Source: a virus
DNA: 55,469 nt
Direction: 5' to 3' (one strand)
Virus record (IMG/VR): IMGVR_UViG_3300050121_000180
Location: 1-55,469 of that record
Below the pieces are notes generated by a model. That model did no database searches. It was not told where the DNA came from and saw only the letters and a program-made list of their open reading frames with translations. The position numbers and the translations under genes are program-made. Positions 29,907-38,679 of this stretch are shown here, one piece after another; within the stretch, counting starts at the first letter, position 1, and every line of letters starts with the position of its first letter.

Positions 29907-31076
29907 TTATGCTATCCAACGTGCTTCAAATAAACCAGGTACGCCTGCGCCACCACCACCACCACCAACACCACCACCACCACCAACACCATAACCAGCA
30001 CCAGCACCACCTGTACCTGTTCCGCTCCTACCTCCAAATCCTGCTGTTCCGAACGGTAATGATGCGCCATTACTGCCAGAATAACTGCTAGATATAGTTG
30101 TCCCAGAGGCTGAATTTGTTTGATAAATAACTTCATTAGGAAGTGCTGTAATTGATGCTGACGCCGCCCCTTGAATATTATTAATATTTGACCCAGTTGC
30201 GGTCGTTGTTCCGGGTCCACTTGCTCCGCCAGTACATGAGTAAACTGTACCGTTTATGGTTATTTGTGTAGTACCACCAACACCACCACCAGCACCAGTA
30301 ACATCAGCAGTACCAGCAGCACCAATAACAACGGCATAGGCAGTACTTGGTAAAAGACCAGATATTAAGAATTTAACAGCACCACCAGCACCGCCGCCGC
30401 CAGCTACGCCATTTATAACGGTTGCAGCACCGCCACCGCCACCGCCAGCAACCAGTGTTAGTTCAAATACGGTGGAAGTAGATATATTGGCGGGAGTTGT
30501 GAAGTTTCCGCTGGTAGTTAATTTTTGGAATTGTAATTGTGGGAATGAGGTTGAAAATTGCATATTAGCACCATCTGAAAATATTTCAAGGTTAGTACCT
30601 TGTGGAATATTTAAGATTGCGCCTGTTCCATGTTTTACGTTTAATGCAAACGCTCCAGTGGTACTATTTTTAACTGTCCATTGGCCTGAACGTTGAGGAA
30701 AAATAACATTAATATTTCCAGTTAGAACCCCAGTAAAATCTAACATCGGATAATTGGCTTCAAGGGTTGGGCTCAATGTAACGTCGACCGCGCCCGCAAC
30801 ACTTTTATCTAAATATGCGTTTAAACCTGCTTCAATTTCAGCAATTAATGCTGTTAAATTTCCATCATCCGGAACACTGATTCCACGATTAACTAACATG
30901 TTAGCAACACCCGCTGCAATAAATGCACTCTGCCGCCAGACTTTATTTAGCTTTAAAGAGCTTGCTGTTCCAGATGTAAAGCCTGTTCCAGTTGAGGGGT
31001 CAGCTGCATAAGTTGCTTGTGGTTCAACATTAGCTCCTCCGCCCGTTGCAAATGGTAAAATCTCAGTTGTTGCCAT
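29907..31076 (-). CDS. Tail fibre with glycine-rich tip (389 aa)
   Basis: The N-terminus (residues 1-80: TEILPFATGGGANVEPQATY, then FTSGTASSLKLNKVWRQSAF) is a conserved baseplate-attachment region of phage fibres. The middle is beta-rich. Residues 200-380 contain many Gly runs (AGGGGGGAA, GAGYGVGGGGGVGGGGGG), like the polyglycine sandwich tips of T-even gp38-type adhesins. The gene encodes the runs with ACC/CCA triplet repeats that are prone to slippage. It should bind the host receptor. Confidence 0.8.
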   Translation of the reverse strand: MATTEILPFATGGGANVEPQATYAADPSTGTGFTSGTASSLKLNKVWRQSAFIAAGVANMLVNRGISVPDDGNLTALIAEIEAGLNAYLDKSVAGAVDVTLSPTLEANYPMLDFTGVLTGNINVIFPQRSGQWTVKNSTTGAFALNVKHGTGAILNIPQGTNLEIFSDGANMQFSTSFPQLQFQKLTTSGNFTTPANISTSTVFELTLVAGGGGGGAATVINGVAGGGGAGGAVKFLISGLLPSTAYAVVIGAAGTADVTGAGGGVGGTTQITINGTVYSCTGGASGPGTTTATGSNINNIQGAASASITALPNEVIYQTNSASGTTISSSYSGSNGASLPFGTAGFGGRSGTGTGGAGAGYGVGGGGGVGGGGGGAGVPGLFEARWIA

Positions 31077-31088
31077 TATCTAATCCTT

Positions 31089-31766
31089 TTAATTTGCTGT
31101 TACTTTTGCCCAAGTACCTAAATCAAATCCGCTGAACTTTACGCCATCGTTTAAATCAAAAGCGAAAAGCGGGCCTGGTGTAAATTGGGTAAAATAACTA
31201 GAGATATGCACTCCAGCAGGTTTGATGTTTAAATATCCACCTGTGAATAACGCTAATGTTAAAGCATCTGGAGCACCTTGGCCAACTAACCCTAAATTCA
31301 TTGTTAAGTTACTAGGGTCTTCAATAAATAAAGAGTACCCAAAAATCTGAAAAACGCTATTTGCTAAAGTATAAGCATGGTCAGTCGTGCCGTTCCAAAC
31401 ATTATTTAAAATAGTTGCTTTAATAAGTATTCTATAATGCGTATCAGGCAATTGAACAAGCCCAGTATCAGGGTCATAAGGGCCTTGCCATATACCTTGG
31501 TCAAACCCTACATTAGCAGTATCAAACGCAAAATAAATTCCTGCAATAGATAATTTTAAATTACGTGTAACACCTACCCATTGCCCAATAATATCAAGTT
31601 GTTCACCTACAGCATTGTCCACATCATACAATAAAGGGATTTGATTTTCTAATGCTGTAATATCCGCCCAACCTTGAACCGATGCTGTAACAGTCGCAAC
31701 AAACTTGGACTTATCCGCATGTTCAGAAGTAATTAGATTTGTATATTGGGTTACAGGGGCATTCAT
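31089..31766 (-). CDS. Baseplate protein, DUF2612 type (225 aa)
   Basis: The motifs LYDVDNAVGEQLDIIGQWVG, then GIYFAFDTANVGFDQGIWQG and DTHYRILIKATILNNVWNGT, are those of DUF2612 tail proteins, which take the place of gpI-type baseplate wedge proteins between the baseplate J protein and the fibre. It overlaps nothing but is only one base from the J-like gene. It likely attaches the fibre. Confidence 0.8.
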   Translation of the reverse strand: MNAPVTQYTNLITSEHADKSKFVATVTASVQGWADITALENQIPLLYDVDNAVGEQLDIIGQWVGVTRNLKLSIAGIYFAFDTANVGFDQGIWQGPYDPDTGLVQLPDTHYRILIKATILNNVWNGTTDHAYTLANSVFQIFGYSLFIEDPSNLTMNLGLVGQGAPDALTLALFTGGYLNIKPAGVHISSYFTQFTPGPLFAFDLNDGVKFSGFDLGTWAKVTAN

Positions 31767-31767
31767 A

Positions 31768-32955
31768 TTAAGTCACTGTTAAAACAACATGGGTACTTAG
31801 TGTAGAAACCGCAGCTTGATTAAAAGCAATTGCGATTAATGTTGTACCTGTTGGAGCTGGGGCAGTTCCTAAAGTCAACGCTGTGATATAAAATGTACTT
31901 TCTAACCCTGAACCTGGAAGTGATGCAACGGCTTGAGCGTTTGCTGGGTATACGCTTTGCCCAATTGAAAGTGCATTTAAATAAGCTTGTATCGATGCAA
32001 TTATTAAAACGCCTGTTGTTGCAACATAACCGGGCAAAGCTTTAATGGTCAATGAAATATAAATTTCAATATTGCCAAGGATAAAATAATTTATTGTAAC
32101 AGGTAAGCCTGCTGAGTCGTAAACGATAACAGGTGTTGTACCATATGTTTGAATTCCAGGCGGTTTTTTTAAACGTATTGCGTTGCCTATATCCACAGAA
32201 GCGCCCCCGCTAACGACTGCGGATAGTGAGTGCGCCGGAATACCATTAACATCTGTTATACCCGTATCGTTTTCGTAAACATGGAACCGTTGAACGCCTG
32301 TTACGTTTCCAATTGAACCTGCAATCGATTTAACAATAGTTTGAGCAGGTAAAGCAGTTGAAACGCCTTGTCGTTGTCTTAGAGTTGCATCACTTTCAAT
32401 AGGTGCGCCTACAGTTGCATCTACAGTTGAAACAAATGTCTGCCAGCCTAATTGCGGATTAAAGATACTATTTATCGTTCCACTTGGCGCAAATATTGCA
32501 CCTTTATTTTGAGCGGTAACTGTTACAGATATTGAGCCTGAAATTGGGATGGTTACTGTAGCAGGTAGATTCCAAAGGTTGCCGTTTACGTCAGCAACTA
32601 CGCCGTTTGTAATTATACTGCCAACTTGTCCAACAACATTACCTTGGCTTTGTGAGTTTGTAGCGACTAATCTTGCAAGCCCGTTTAGCTTAACTTGAGA
32701 AGATAAACCCGCGCCTTGAGCATATAAAGGAGAGTAACTTTGAAATACTGCAATCGCAGCTTGGTTACTATCATTGATAGCTTTGGCAATAACTGCTAAC
32801 CATTGACCGTCTTGACTATCCGCTGAAATATAAATATCAGTTCCATAGATAGTTTGAAAACTTGCAATTAAAGATTGATAAATATCGCTATATTGCGGCG
32901 CAGATATACCTGTTGAATTAATTGTTGGGGCTAAAGTTGCAAGAGGGTATATCAT
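31768..32955 (-). CDS. Baseplate J-like wedge protein (395 aa)
   Basis: It has the baseplate J/gp47 order: LYAQGAGLSSQVKLNGLARL, then ITDVNGIPAHSLSAVVSGGA and CYVAxxx-like C-terminal beta domain, with WNLPATVTIP and ESDATLRQRQ (residues near 195), the highly conserved 'sD...R.R' motif. It forms the wedge ring in contractile tails together with the gp25-like protein, whose gene overlaps by four bases. Confidence 0.85.
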   Translation of the reverse strand: MIYPLATLAPTINSTGISAPQYSDIYQSLIASFQTIYGTDIYISADSQDGQWLAVIAKAINDSNQAAIAVFQSYSPLYAQGAGLSSQVKLNGLARLVATNSQSQGNVVGQVGSIITNGVVADVNGNLWNLPATVTIPISGSISVTVTAQNKGAIFAPSGTINSIFNPQLGWQTFVSTVDATVGAPIESDATLRQRQGVSTALPAQTIVKSIAGSIGNVTGVQRFHVYENDTGITDVNGIPAHSLSAVVSGGASVDIGNAIRLKKPPGIQTYGTTPVIVYDSAGLPVTINYFILGNIEIYISLTIKALPGYVATTGVLIIASIQAYLNALSIGQSVYPANAQAVASLPGSGLESTFYITALTLGTAPAPTGTTLIAIAFNQAAVSTLSTHVVLTVT

Positions 32956-33305
32956 AAGTTCGTACTCAAGGTAACTGAACCGTAAAGCGTATCTAGGGTA
33001 ACTGAAACCCGAGCTTGCCTTGTTGATGGATTATAATTGCTAGAGTATTGTATAATTTTTGTAACCCCTTGCGTATTCATAATCACTTCTTGAATAGCCG
33101 CATCATATGTTGAAATATGACCTGCTCCTAATATTTTGGAATTATAAGGTGTTCCCAATGTGGTGTCAAGGAACCATTCGCCTTCAATTAAGCCTAATTG
33201 TGTTTTAACAGCTTGAGCAACGGCTGCTGGCGTATTCACATAAAAATTGCCAGCACCTTGCCCAAATGTAAAATCGCCATTAATGTCTAATTTGCGGTAT
33301 CTCAT
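32952..33305 (-). CDS. gp25-like baseplate wedge protein (117 aa)
   Basis: The residue pattern GDFTFGQGAGNF ... QAVKTQLGLIEGEWFLDTTL ... GVTKIIQYSSNYNP fits the gpW/gp25-DUF2634 family (lysozyme-like fold without catalytic residues), a wedge component that contacts the sheath. Its position between spike and J-like genes is standard for myophages. Confidence 0.8.
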   Translation of the reverse strand: MRYRKLDINGDFTFGQGAGNFYVNTPAAVAQAVKTQLGLIEGEWFLDTTLGTPYNSKILGAGHISTYDAAIQEVIMNTQGVTKIIQYSSNYNPSTRQARVSVTLDTLYGSVTLSTNL

Positions 33306-33310
33306 ATAAA

Positions 33311-34042
33311 TTATCCAGTCGGTTGGCCAGTTGAACCACCTTGAGGGTCAGGATGCACATGATGCCCAACGGAATGACCGTTAAATGTACCTTCACCCGG
33401 AAAGCTTGAATTGCCTACGCCCATTGTTCCTGTTCCTGTAATGTCGCCCTTTACAGTTGTTGTGGGCGTTGCAAGTATAACAGAAGAACTAGCGTTCATT
33501 GTTATTGTGGGGGCAGTAAAGTTTAATCCTCCAGGCGCTACAACATTGACAACATGCCCGGCAGCTATTTCAACATAAGCAAGCGAATCATCGGAACGTA
33601 GTTGAACGCTACTTGTTGAAACATTTGGCAGCATTCTTGGAATTGAACGTGCTCCAACGATTGCAAATCCGTCTGAAATATCGTGCATTCGAAGTTCAGC
33701 TTGTTGGCTAACTTTACCCGTAGTCCACCAAGCATCGATACAGCGTGATGAGAAAACAAGTAAACACTCATCACCTTGTTTTACAGGAAAGGTTAAAGTA
33801 AATCCTCCACCCGCTGGAAATATTACAGGGATATCCACAACAATTGATATTGTCACCCATTGTTTTGTATTGTCCGGATTTGTCACCAACATTTGCAAAC
33901 AAGGTTGAGCAGTGCATGTTTGTGTTAAAGGGTCAAAACTTTGGATAATTGCAGGCATTGCAGTTTGTATGTCTGCTTGTAACCCTTGCAAAGCCGCAGC
34001 CATTGCATTATAAGGGTCGTCAGTTCGTTCTTCACGTCTCAT
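33311..34042 (-). CDS. Baseplate spike protein, Gp138-type (243 aa)
   Basis: Residues 20-130 fit the Gp138 N-terminal OB domain (MPAIIQSFDPLTQTCTAQPC, FPVKQGDECLLVFSSRCIDA, WWTTGKVS). The rest is a short beta-helical repeat (SSVQLRSDDSLAYVEIA, NFTAPTITMN, ATPTTTVKGDITG) ending GHHVHPDPQGGSTGQPTG, where H-x-H residues can hold an iron ion at the needle tip. It punctures the outer membrane during contraction, which supports a Gram-negative host. Confidence 0.85.
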   Translation of the reverse strand: MRREERTDDPYNAMAAALQGLQADIQTAMPAIIQSFDPLTQTCTAQPCLQMLVTNPDNTKQWVTISIVVDIPVIFPAGGGFTLTFPVKQGDECLLVFSSRCIDAWWTTGKVSQQAELRMHDISDGFAIVGARSIPRMLPNVSTSSVQLRSDDSLAYVEIAAGHVVNVVAPGGLNFTAPTITMNASSSVILATPTTTVKGDITGTGTMGVGNSSFPGEGTFNGHSVGHHVHPDPQGGSTGQPTG

Positions 34043-35004
34043 GGCTTTACCGACCCAATCACGGTTCCTGAAATGCTAGTTGCTAATAATGTCAAATGCG
34101 TATACCATTCATGCCCACGTGAATCACCTTCATGCTCAACCGCATAAACACGATAATATCCGTCACCTTTTGAATTTACGGGCGCTAAAGGAGTATTCAA
34201 TTGAAAACCTACGCGTTGATTATAGGGAGTTGGGTTAGAAAGGTCTTTCTGTTCCAATTGTGTAATTTCAGCATTATTTAAACGAACTAATCCGCCAATT
34301 CTTATTTTGCTATTAAGAAGACAAGTTGCAGTTATCCCAGCGTCTGTTTGTTCAGGAGTTCCAATTAATCCAGTTGCAGAATTAATTTTAACAGCTTCAC
34401 CGGGCCTATAGCCTGTGATTGGGATAGGCAATATTTTACCATTTTCAATTGACCATGAATAATCCAAAGTATTCATTACTGTACGAATTCTATTCCTTGC
34501 CATCCCAAGCATTGTCTTACCGCGTAAAAGTTTATTTACATTTGGAGTATGACCTTGGGTTGCATAAATATCTTGAAATCCATCATCAATACTTATGCCC
34601 GGCATTGCGGATGTTAAAGCTTTCATTTGCGCTTGAGCAGTTGCGCCTTTTTGTAATGTTGTATTTGCATAGCCGAAATTAAAACCTAAGTCCCCATCCG
34701 CTGCAAAAATATCCAAGTAATTATCTTTATTATTTTCACGTCCAGTTCGATACTGTTTAGTGTTACCTTGAAAGATAATCCCATAATTGCCTTGCTCGTA
34801 ACCTGCGTTCAAAGTGACATCTTGGAACTCTTTTAAAACTTGGATTGTTTCAGCTGTTAAATTGTAAACTCTAACTGCAAGGGTACCCGGACTTTCAAAA
34901 TCAGAATTGCTTACATTAAATCGAATGCGAAATTTAGATAAATCAATTCCCTTGCTTCCAGTAGAAAGCACCAAGGAAACTTTTCGTCCAAATTGATTAC
35001 TCAT
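34039..35004 (-). CDS. Baseplate hub protein (321 aa)
   Basis: The start FGRKVSLVLSTGSKGIDLSK and FRIRFNVSNSDFESPGTLAV, then AVRVYNLTAETIQVL and GYEQGNYGIIFQGN, fit phage hub proteins related to gp27/gpD of contractile tails. The ATG at 35004 overlaps the stop of the upstream plug gene (ATGA); a GTG five codons earlier is a weaker alternative. It forms the trimer that carries the spike, whose gene overlaps its end by four bases. Confidence 0.8.
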   Translation of the reverse strand: MSNQFGRKVSLVLSTGSKGIDLSKFRIRFNVSNSDFESPGTLAVRVYNLTAETIQVLKEFQDVTLNAGYEQGNYGIIFQGNTKQYRTGRENNKDNYLDIFAADGDLGFNFGYANTTLQKGATAQAQMKALTSAMPGISIDDGFQDIYATQGHTPNVNKLLRGKTMLGMARNRIRTVMNTLDYSWSIENGKILPIPITGYRPGEAVKINSATGLIGTPEQTDAGITATCLLNSKIRIGGLVRLNNAEITQLEQKDLSNPTPYNQRVGFQLNTPLAPVNSKGDGYYRVYAVEHEGDSRGHEWYTHLTLLATSISGTVIGSVKP

Positions 35005-35315
35005 GGGGTTGTTATCCACAATAAGTGGCTAGTTAAACCCATGTTATCGTAAGTCGGGATAGCGTTGATATCATGGTCAGTTTGTGCAACCAAGCTTCCA
35101 CCAAAATTCAAATATTTATAAGGTTGCAGTAAGTCCACCCCTGTGACAAGCGGAATGCCTGTAAGTATGTTTACCCCGTTAACATCTTGGATATCAATCT
35201 TCCAGCAGTTAGCTGGGTCACACCATTGTAAAAGAATAGTATATTGAATGTTATTCAACGCAATTGAAAACGTTTGTGGCATTGGAGCTAATGGGATTTC
35301 GTAAGGGGTCGTCAT
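35001..35315 (-). CDS. Baseplate plug protein, DUF6983/Pam3 gp18-like (104 aa)
   Basis: Residues FSIALNNIQYTILLQWCDPA and CWKIDIQDVNGVNILTGIPL, then LVTGVDLLQPYKYL, match the small plug protein of simple contractile baseplates such as cyanophage Pam3 gp18. It fits between Dit-like and hub genes and overlaps both by four bases. Confidence 0.78.
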   Translation of the reverse strand: MTTPYEIPLAPMPQTFSIALNNIQYTILLQWCDPANCWKIDIQDVNGVNILTGIPLVTGVDLLQPYKYLNFGGSLVAQTDHDINAIPTYDNMGLTSHLLWITTP

Positions 35316-35998
35316 AGCGGAATTGGATTATAGTTTGGGAAAGTTTGCACAGATTTTCCGCCTTCTTGTGACATTGGAACAGTTACTTTTGAAGCTTGAT
35401 TAGCACGTTGCAATAAAACACTTTCTGTGTTCACAATAATAACTTGTCGGCAGTCGACACTAATGAATAAAGCATTTTCAGACTTGCTATCATTTAAGAC
35501 AGAAAGCCCTTTAAGCAACATATTATGATAAGTTCTGCGACCTGCGAAAATACTTACTAAAGTTCGGCTAGATTGTAAAGCCAAAAGATTTGCATAAATA
35601 GCGTTTACTTGATTTGGATTTGCTCCAGTCATAGCTGACTGAATATTTGCGCCAATTTCAACCGCGTTTGCAATCGCATTTACAACGGGGGAAGAAGCGG
35701 CTGCCGCACTAATTGCGGCGTTAATTAATCCGCTATTTGAAGGACTATTTGAGAACCCCATTTTAATAGTGATTTCAGAAGGACGCATGAAAGCATGGTC
35801 TGAAATATTAGAGCCTAATTGAATAGGGTGCTCCGTTATCTCAAGCTCGTCAGTATGGTGTTCTTCGATAGTTGCATGAGGAATAATAATGGGTTCATAT
35901 GGGCCAAGGTTTGTATAAATGCCGCGCTTAGGCTTTACAATTAAAGACTCTAATCCTAATTGTAAAGCAGCACTTGCAAAGCCTACAAAGTTAGCCAT
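35312..35998 (-). CDS. Dit-like baseplate/tail protein (228 aa)
   Basis: The N-terminal motif HTDELEITEHPIQLGSNISD, then HAFMRPSEITIKMGFSNS, is diagnostic for the Dit-like N-terminal domain of myophage tail proteins that connect tube and hub. A Gly/Ala-rich middle and a C-terminal segment (RTYHNMLLKGLSVLNDSKSE) follow. It overlaps the tape measure by one base. Confidence 0.82.
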   Translation of the reverse strand: MANFVGFASAALQLGLESLIVKPKRGIYTNLGPYEPIIIPHATIEEHHTDELEITEHPIQLGSNISDHAFMRPSEITIKMGFSNSPSNSGLINAAISAAAASSPVVNAIANAVEIGANIQSAMTGANPNQVNAIYANLLALQSSRTLVSIFAGRRTYHNMLLKGLSVLNDSKSENALFISVDCRQVIIVNTESVLLQRANQASKVTVPMSQEGGKSVQTFPNYNPIPL

Positions 35999-37569
35999 TA
36001 TTGAACAGCCCCTTTAAATCCACGGGTTAAATCAGCATTCATACGGCCTAAGCCAGCTTCGATTGACCTGCTTGTTGATTGCGAATCTGTGCCTGCAATA
36101 TTAAAATTGTTTTCTTGATGAATTGTCACAGTATTTCCTCCACCCGCTGCCGCGCCTAATTTTGTATTGTCAAGCCCTCCAAGCACATTGGCAACATAAT
36201 CTTGTGTTTCTTTAAATGGGGGCATTCCGTGGTATTTGTCCACATTACCTGTTCCGCCGTTGTAAGCTGCTAAAGCTAAACCAAGGCTACCGTGTTTCTT
36301 AACAAGTGCTGCCAAGTATGCAGCTGAATGGCTTGCGTCTTGGTTGTTTGTTGTATCCAGTTGATTCCAACCTGATAAACCAAAACCCGGGCTTGATGCA
36401 GTAGCAGGCATTACTTGAAATCTACCCTTTGCGCCTTTAGGTGAAATAGCATTAGGGTTACCTGTAGATTCTACTCGCATCATTGAACGCATTGTGCCTG
36501 ACGGAAACCCGTATTGTTTATCAATATCTTCAAGCGTATTGGACGCTGAAACCCTTGCTGGTGCTGGGCCAATACGAGCTGGAGCCGCGCCCCCGTTTTT
36601 CTTACGCCATTCCGCAGTAGCAGCATCACTGTGAAAATAAGGGTAAAGACTTTTCATCCAGTCAGTTGTTCTTTTACCGTAATCGATATGTCTACGGTAA
36701 TCAGGGTCTTGGTGTTTAGGCGTTACTGAATTTGGCCTAAATTTTCCATTTACAATAACTCCCCCATCTTTACCTATTGGAATTAGCTTATCACCTTTTT
36801 TAACAACGTCATCTTTGGTAGATAAAAATTTTGTTAAACTATCAAGACCTGTAGTTAATGCCCCGTTAAGCCATTGGAACGCAGGCTGTAAATCTTTCAT
36901 CATTACCGCGCCAAGAGTTTCAAATCTGTTTTCTAAGACACGAAGTTGGGTATTATATTCTACAGCCCGTTTACCTTCTTCTTCCCAGTCCAGGCCATAA
37001 GCCGCGTACATTGCTTTTAGATTTTTTTGAGCATCTCCAACTTTATCCAATGCGCCTGGTGTTGCAACAAGTAAATGATAAGTATCTGCATCCATACCAA
37101 ATAGTTGGTTTGCCCATTGTGCGCCCAACCATTCAGGTTGACGACTAAGAGCTTTCATTGTATCAATTGCAACATCACTAACGTCACGCCCTGTAACTTT
37201 AACGCCGAAGCTTTCAATAAGTTGTTGCATACCCGGATTCAAGCGGATTGCGGCTGCCATATTGTGGACAGCATCGCCAATTTGGTCACCCATAACACCC
37301 ACAGATTTACCTGCTTGCCCTAATGATTTCAGATTAGTTATTGAGCTGCCTGAAAGTTTAGATGCGTAGTACATCTTTTCCATTTGGCTTGAAAAGATGC
37401 CAATTGCCGCTTCAGCAGTAACAGCCATTCCCATTACTGCTGAACCCACACCAAGGGCTTTTTTACTTATTGCGCCTAGAGCACCGTCCATCTTTTTAAC
37501 GCCAATAGCATCGGTGACAAAACCAAGACGAACTAGATATTCCTGCAATATTTCAGCACTTCCACTCAA
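35998..37569 (-). CDS. Tape measure protein with lytic transglycosylase domain (523 aa)
   Basis: The N-terminal 250 residues are helical with hydrophobic stretches (AVMGMAVTAEAAIGIF). Residues 350-470 are an SLT domain: YGFPSGTMRSMMRVESTGNP (catalytic E367), ISPKGAKGRFQVMP and ALAAYNGG. It sets tail length and opens peptidoglycan during injection. At about 0.15 nm per residue, 523 residues suggest a short tail of roughly 80 nm. The start is TTG at 37569, with AAAGGAG seven bases upstream. Confidence 0.87.
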   Translation of the reverse strand: MSGSAEILQEYLVRLGFVTDAIGVKKMDGALGAISKKALGVGSAVMGMAVTAEAAIGIFSSQMEKMYYASKLSGSSITNLKSLGQAGKSVGVMGDQIGDAVHNMAAAIRLNPGMQQLIESFGVKVTGRDVSDVAIDTMKALSRQPEWLGAQWANQLFGMDADTYHLLVATPGALDKVGDAQKNLKAMYAAYGLDWEEEGKRAVEYNTQLRVLENRFETLGAVMMKDLQPAFQWLNGALTTGLDSLTKFLSTKDDVVKKGDKLIPIGKDGGVIVNGKFRPNSVTPKHQDPDYRRHIDYGKRTTDWMKSLYPYFHSDAATAEWRKKNGGAAPARIGPAPARVSASNTLEDIDKQYGFPSGTMRSMMRVESTGNPNAISPKGAKGRFQVMPATASSPGFGLSGWNQLDTTNNQDASHSAAYLAALVKKHGSLGLALAAYNGGTGNVDKYHGMPPFKETQDYVANVLGGLDNTKLGAAAGGGNTVTIHQENNFNIAGTDSQSTSRSIEAGLGRMNADLTRGFKGAVQ

Positions 37570-37570
37570 T

Positions 37571-37797
37571 CTAGTTCTCCTTTTGTGAACGTCTTTGGTT
37601 TTCTTGTTCTACGTCTAAAGCTTCATTTAAACGCGCAATATCCAATAATCCTAAAGTACCGTCTAGCAGCGATTCATATTTACAAAGTTGACGAAGAACT
37701 GGCCGCATTAGCCAGTCTTCATTGTTTAGCATGCTGACGTAGATTATGCCGGAGCTGTTTCCTTGCCCAAAATCGCGGGGCTTGTAGGAAAAAAACT
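37571..37797 (-). CDS. -1 frame extension of the tail assembly chaperone (frameshift product)
   Basis: After a stop codon at 37798-37796 this frame is open to 37571 and encodes the tail YKPRDFGQGNSSGIIYVSML, then NNEDWLMRPVLRQLCKYESL and a charged end. It is in the -1 frame relative to the gene at 37744-38157 and is joined to it by the run TTTTTTT (37795-37789). Slippage there gives a 195-residue fusion (123 + 72). It could also be translated alone from an ATG at 37732 (53 aa). Its position between the chaperone and the tape measure is exactly where the conserved frameshift of tailed phages lies. Confidence 0.78.
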
Positions 37798-38157
37798 AGC
37801 TATATCCTTCAAGATAACTTCCCATGTTAGTTTCAACATTGTAGGCATTGTAATATCATCAAACATTAAACCACCGGAACTTTGAACTTTTGCCCATCCG
37901 CCAGCTTGTTTACGAGTAACAGTAGCCAAACATTCATGCAAAATGTAATTTGTATCCGCGTCAGAAAGCGTTGAGATTAATCCCATTAAAGGATAGAACA
38001 AGTCTAAGAGCTGCCGTTCTTCTTTTGGCTTTTCTAGATACGCCAAAATTGTTGGAGCTAAAGGGCCTAAACGTCTAACAACGTGAAATTGGGTAAAAAC
38101 ATCCATTCTCCCAATTGCGTAAACTTGCCCTTCAATTTCAATCTCGTCCATGTTCAA
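37744..38157 (-). CDS. Tail assembly chaperone, zero-frame product (137 aa)
   Basis: The gene lies between the tail tube and the tape measure genes. The product is helical and acidic (IEGQVYAIGRMDVFTQFHVV, RRLGPLAPTILAYLEKPKEE) like tail chaperones of contractile phages. Near its end the codons ATA GCT AGT TTT TTT CCT include a seven-T slippery run. The zero frame ends 14 codons after the slip site with ...ETAPA. Confidence 0.82.
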   Translation of the reverse strand: MNMDEIEIEGQVYAIGRMDVFTQFHVVRRLGPLAPTILAYLEKPKEERQLLDLFYPLMGLISTLSDADTNYILHECLATVTRKQAGGWAKVQSSGGLMFDDITMPTMLKLTWEVILKDIASFFPTSPAILGKETAPA

Positions 38158-38192
38158 TCCTTAAAATAAGCTAAAAAATTAATTATAGCTTA

Positions 38193-38639
38193 TTAAAGCG
38201 AACCAAGTGCGCGGTCAATGATGCCCGCATCAAAAGTCCATTCATTTGTACCAGCTTCTTTAGCAAATGTTAGTGAAGGAACTTTCTCAAAAGCAACCAC
38301 TTGACAGGTAACAACGTCACCACTCAAGCTATTCGCCAGCGTTATTGTATTTTGCCCGTGGTTTGCACCCGCTGAAGTTTGGAATGCGTACATCTGTGAA
38401 AGACGTGCGTTAACGGGGGATGTTTTCAGTAAACGTACTGTAACTTTACCAGACTTGTTTGCATGAAGTGAGTGCATGGGCGTACCATCAGCACCAATTG
38501 TCATTGTATTGATGCCTTCAGTTGGTTCAATTGTAATACCTTCTTCCGCAGCTCCAGCACCCGCAGCCAGATTAATTGAACCGCCCGGCCCAACGATTGC
38601 AGCATGTGTGTCTAAAAACGAATATGTACTATGTGACAT
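38193..38639 (-). CDS. Tail tube protein, DUF3277 type (148 aa)
   Basis: TYSFLDTHAAIVGPGGSINL at the start, EEGITIEPTEGINTMTIGAD and SGKVTVRLLKTSPVNARLSQ are the characteristic strands of DUF3277 tube proteins found next to DUF3383 sheaths. It polymerises into the inner tube. Good AAGGAGTAAGTT ribosome site, as expected for a highly expressed structural gene. Confidence 0.88.
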   Translation of the reverse strand: MSHSTYSFLDTHAAIVGPGGSINLAAGAGAAEEGITIEPTEGINTMTIGADGTPMHSLHANKSGKVTVRLLKTSPVNARLSQMYAFQTSAGANHGQNTITLANSLSGDVVTCQVVAFEKVPSLTFAKEAGTNEWTFDAGIIDRALGSL

Positions 38640-38679
38640 AACTTACTCCTTAAATTTGTTTAAACAGATTTTAAATGTA

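Noticed and set aside
29909-30220. Poly-His/Gln and Val-rich frames in the fibre gene region
   Set aside because: They are translations of the ACC/CCA triplet repeats that encode the fibre's glycine runs in the true frame.
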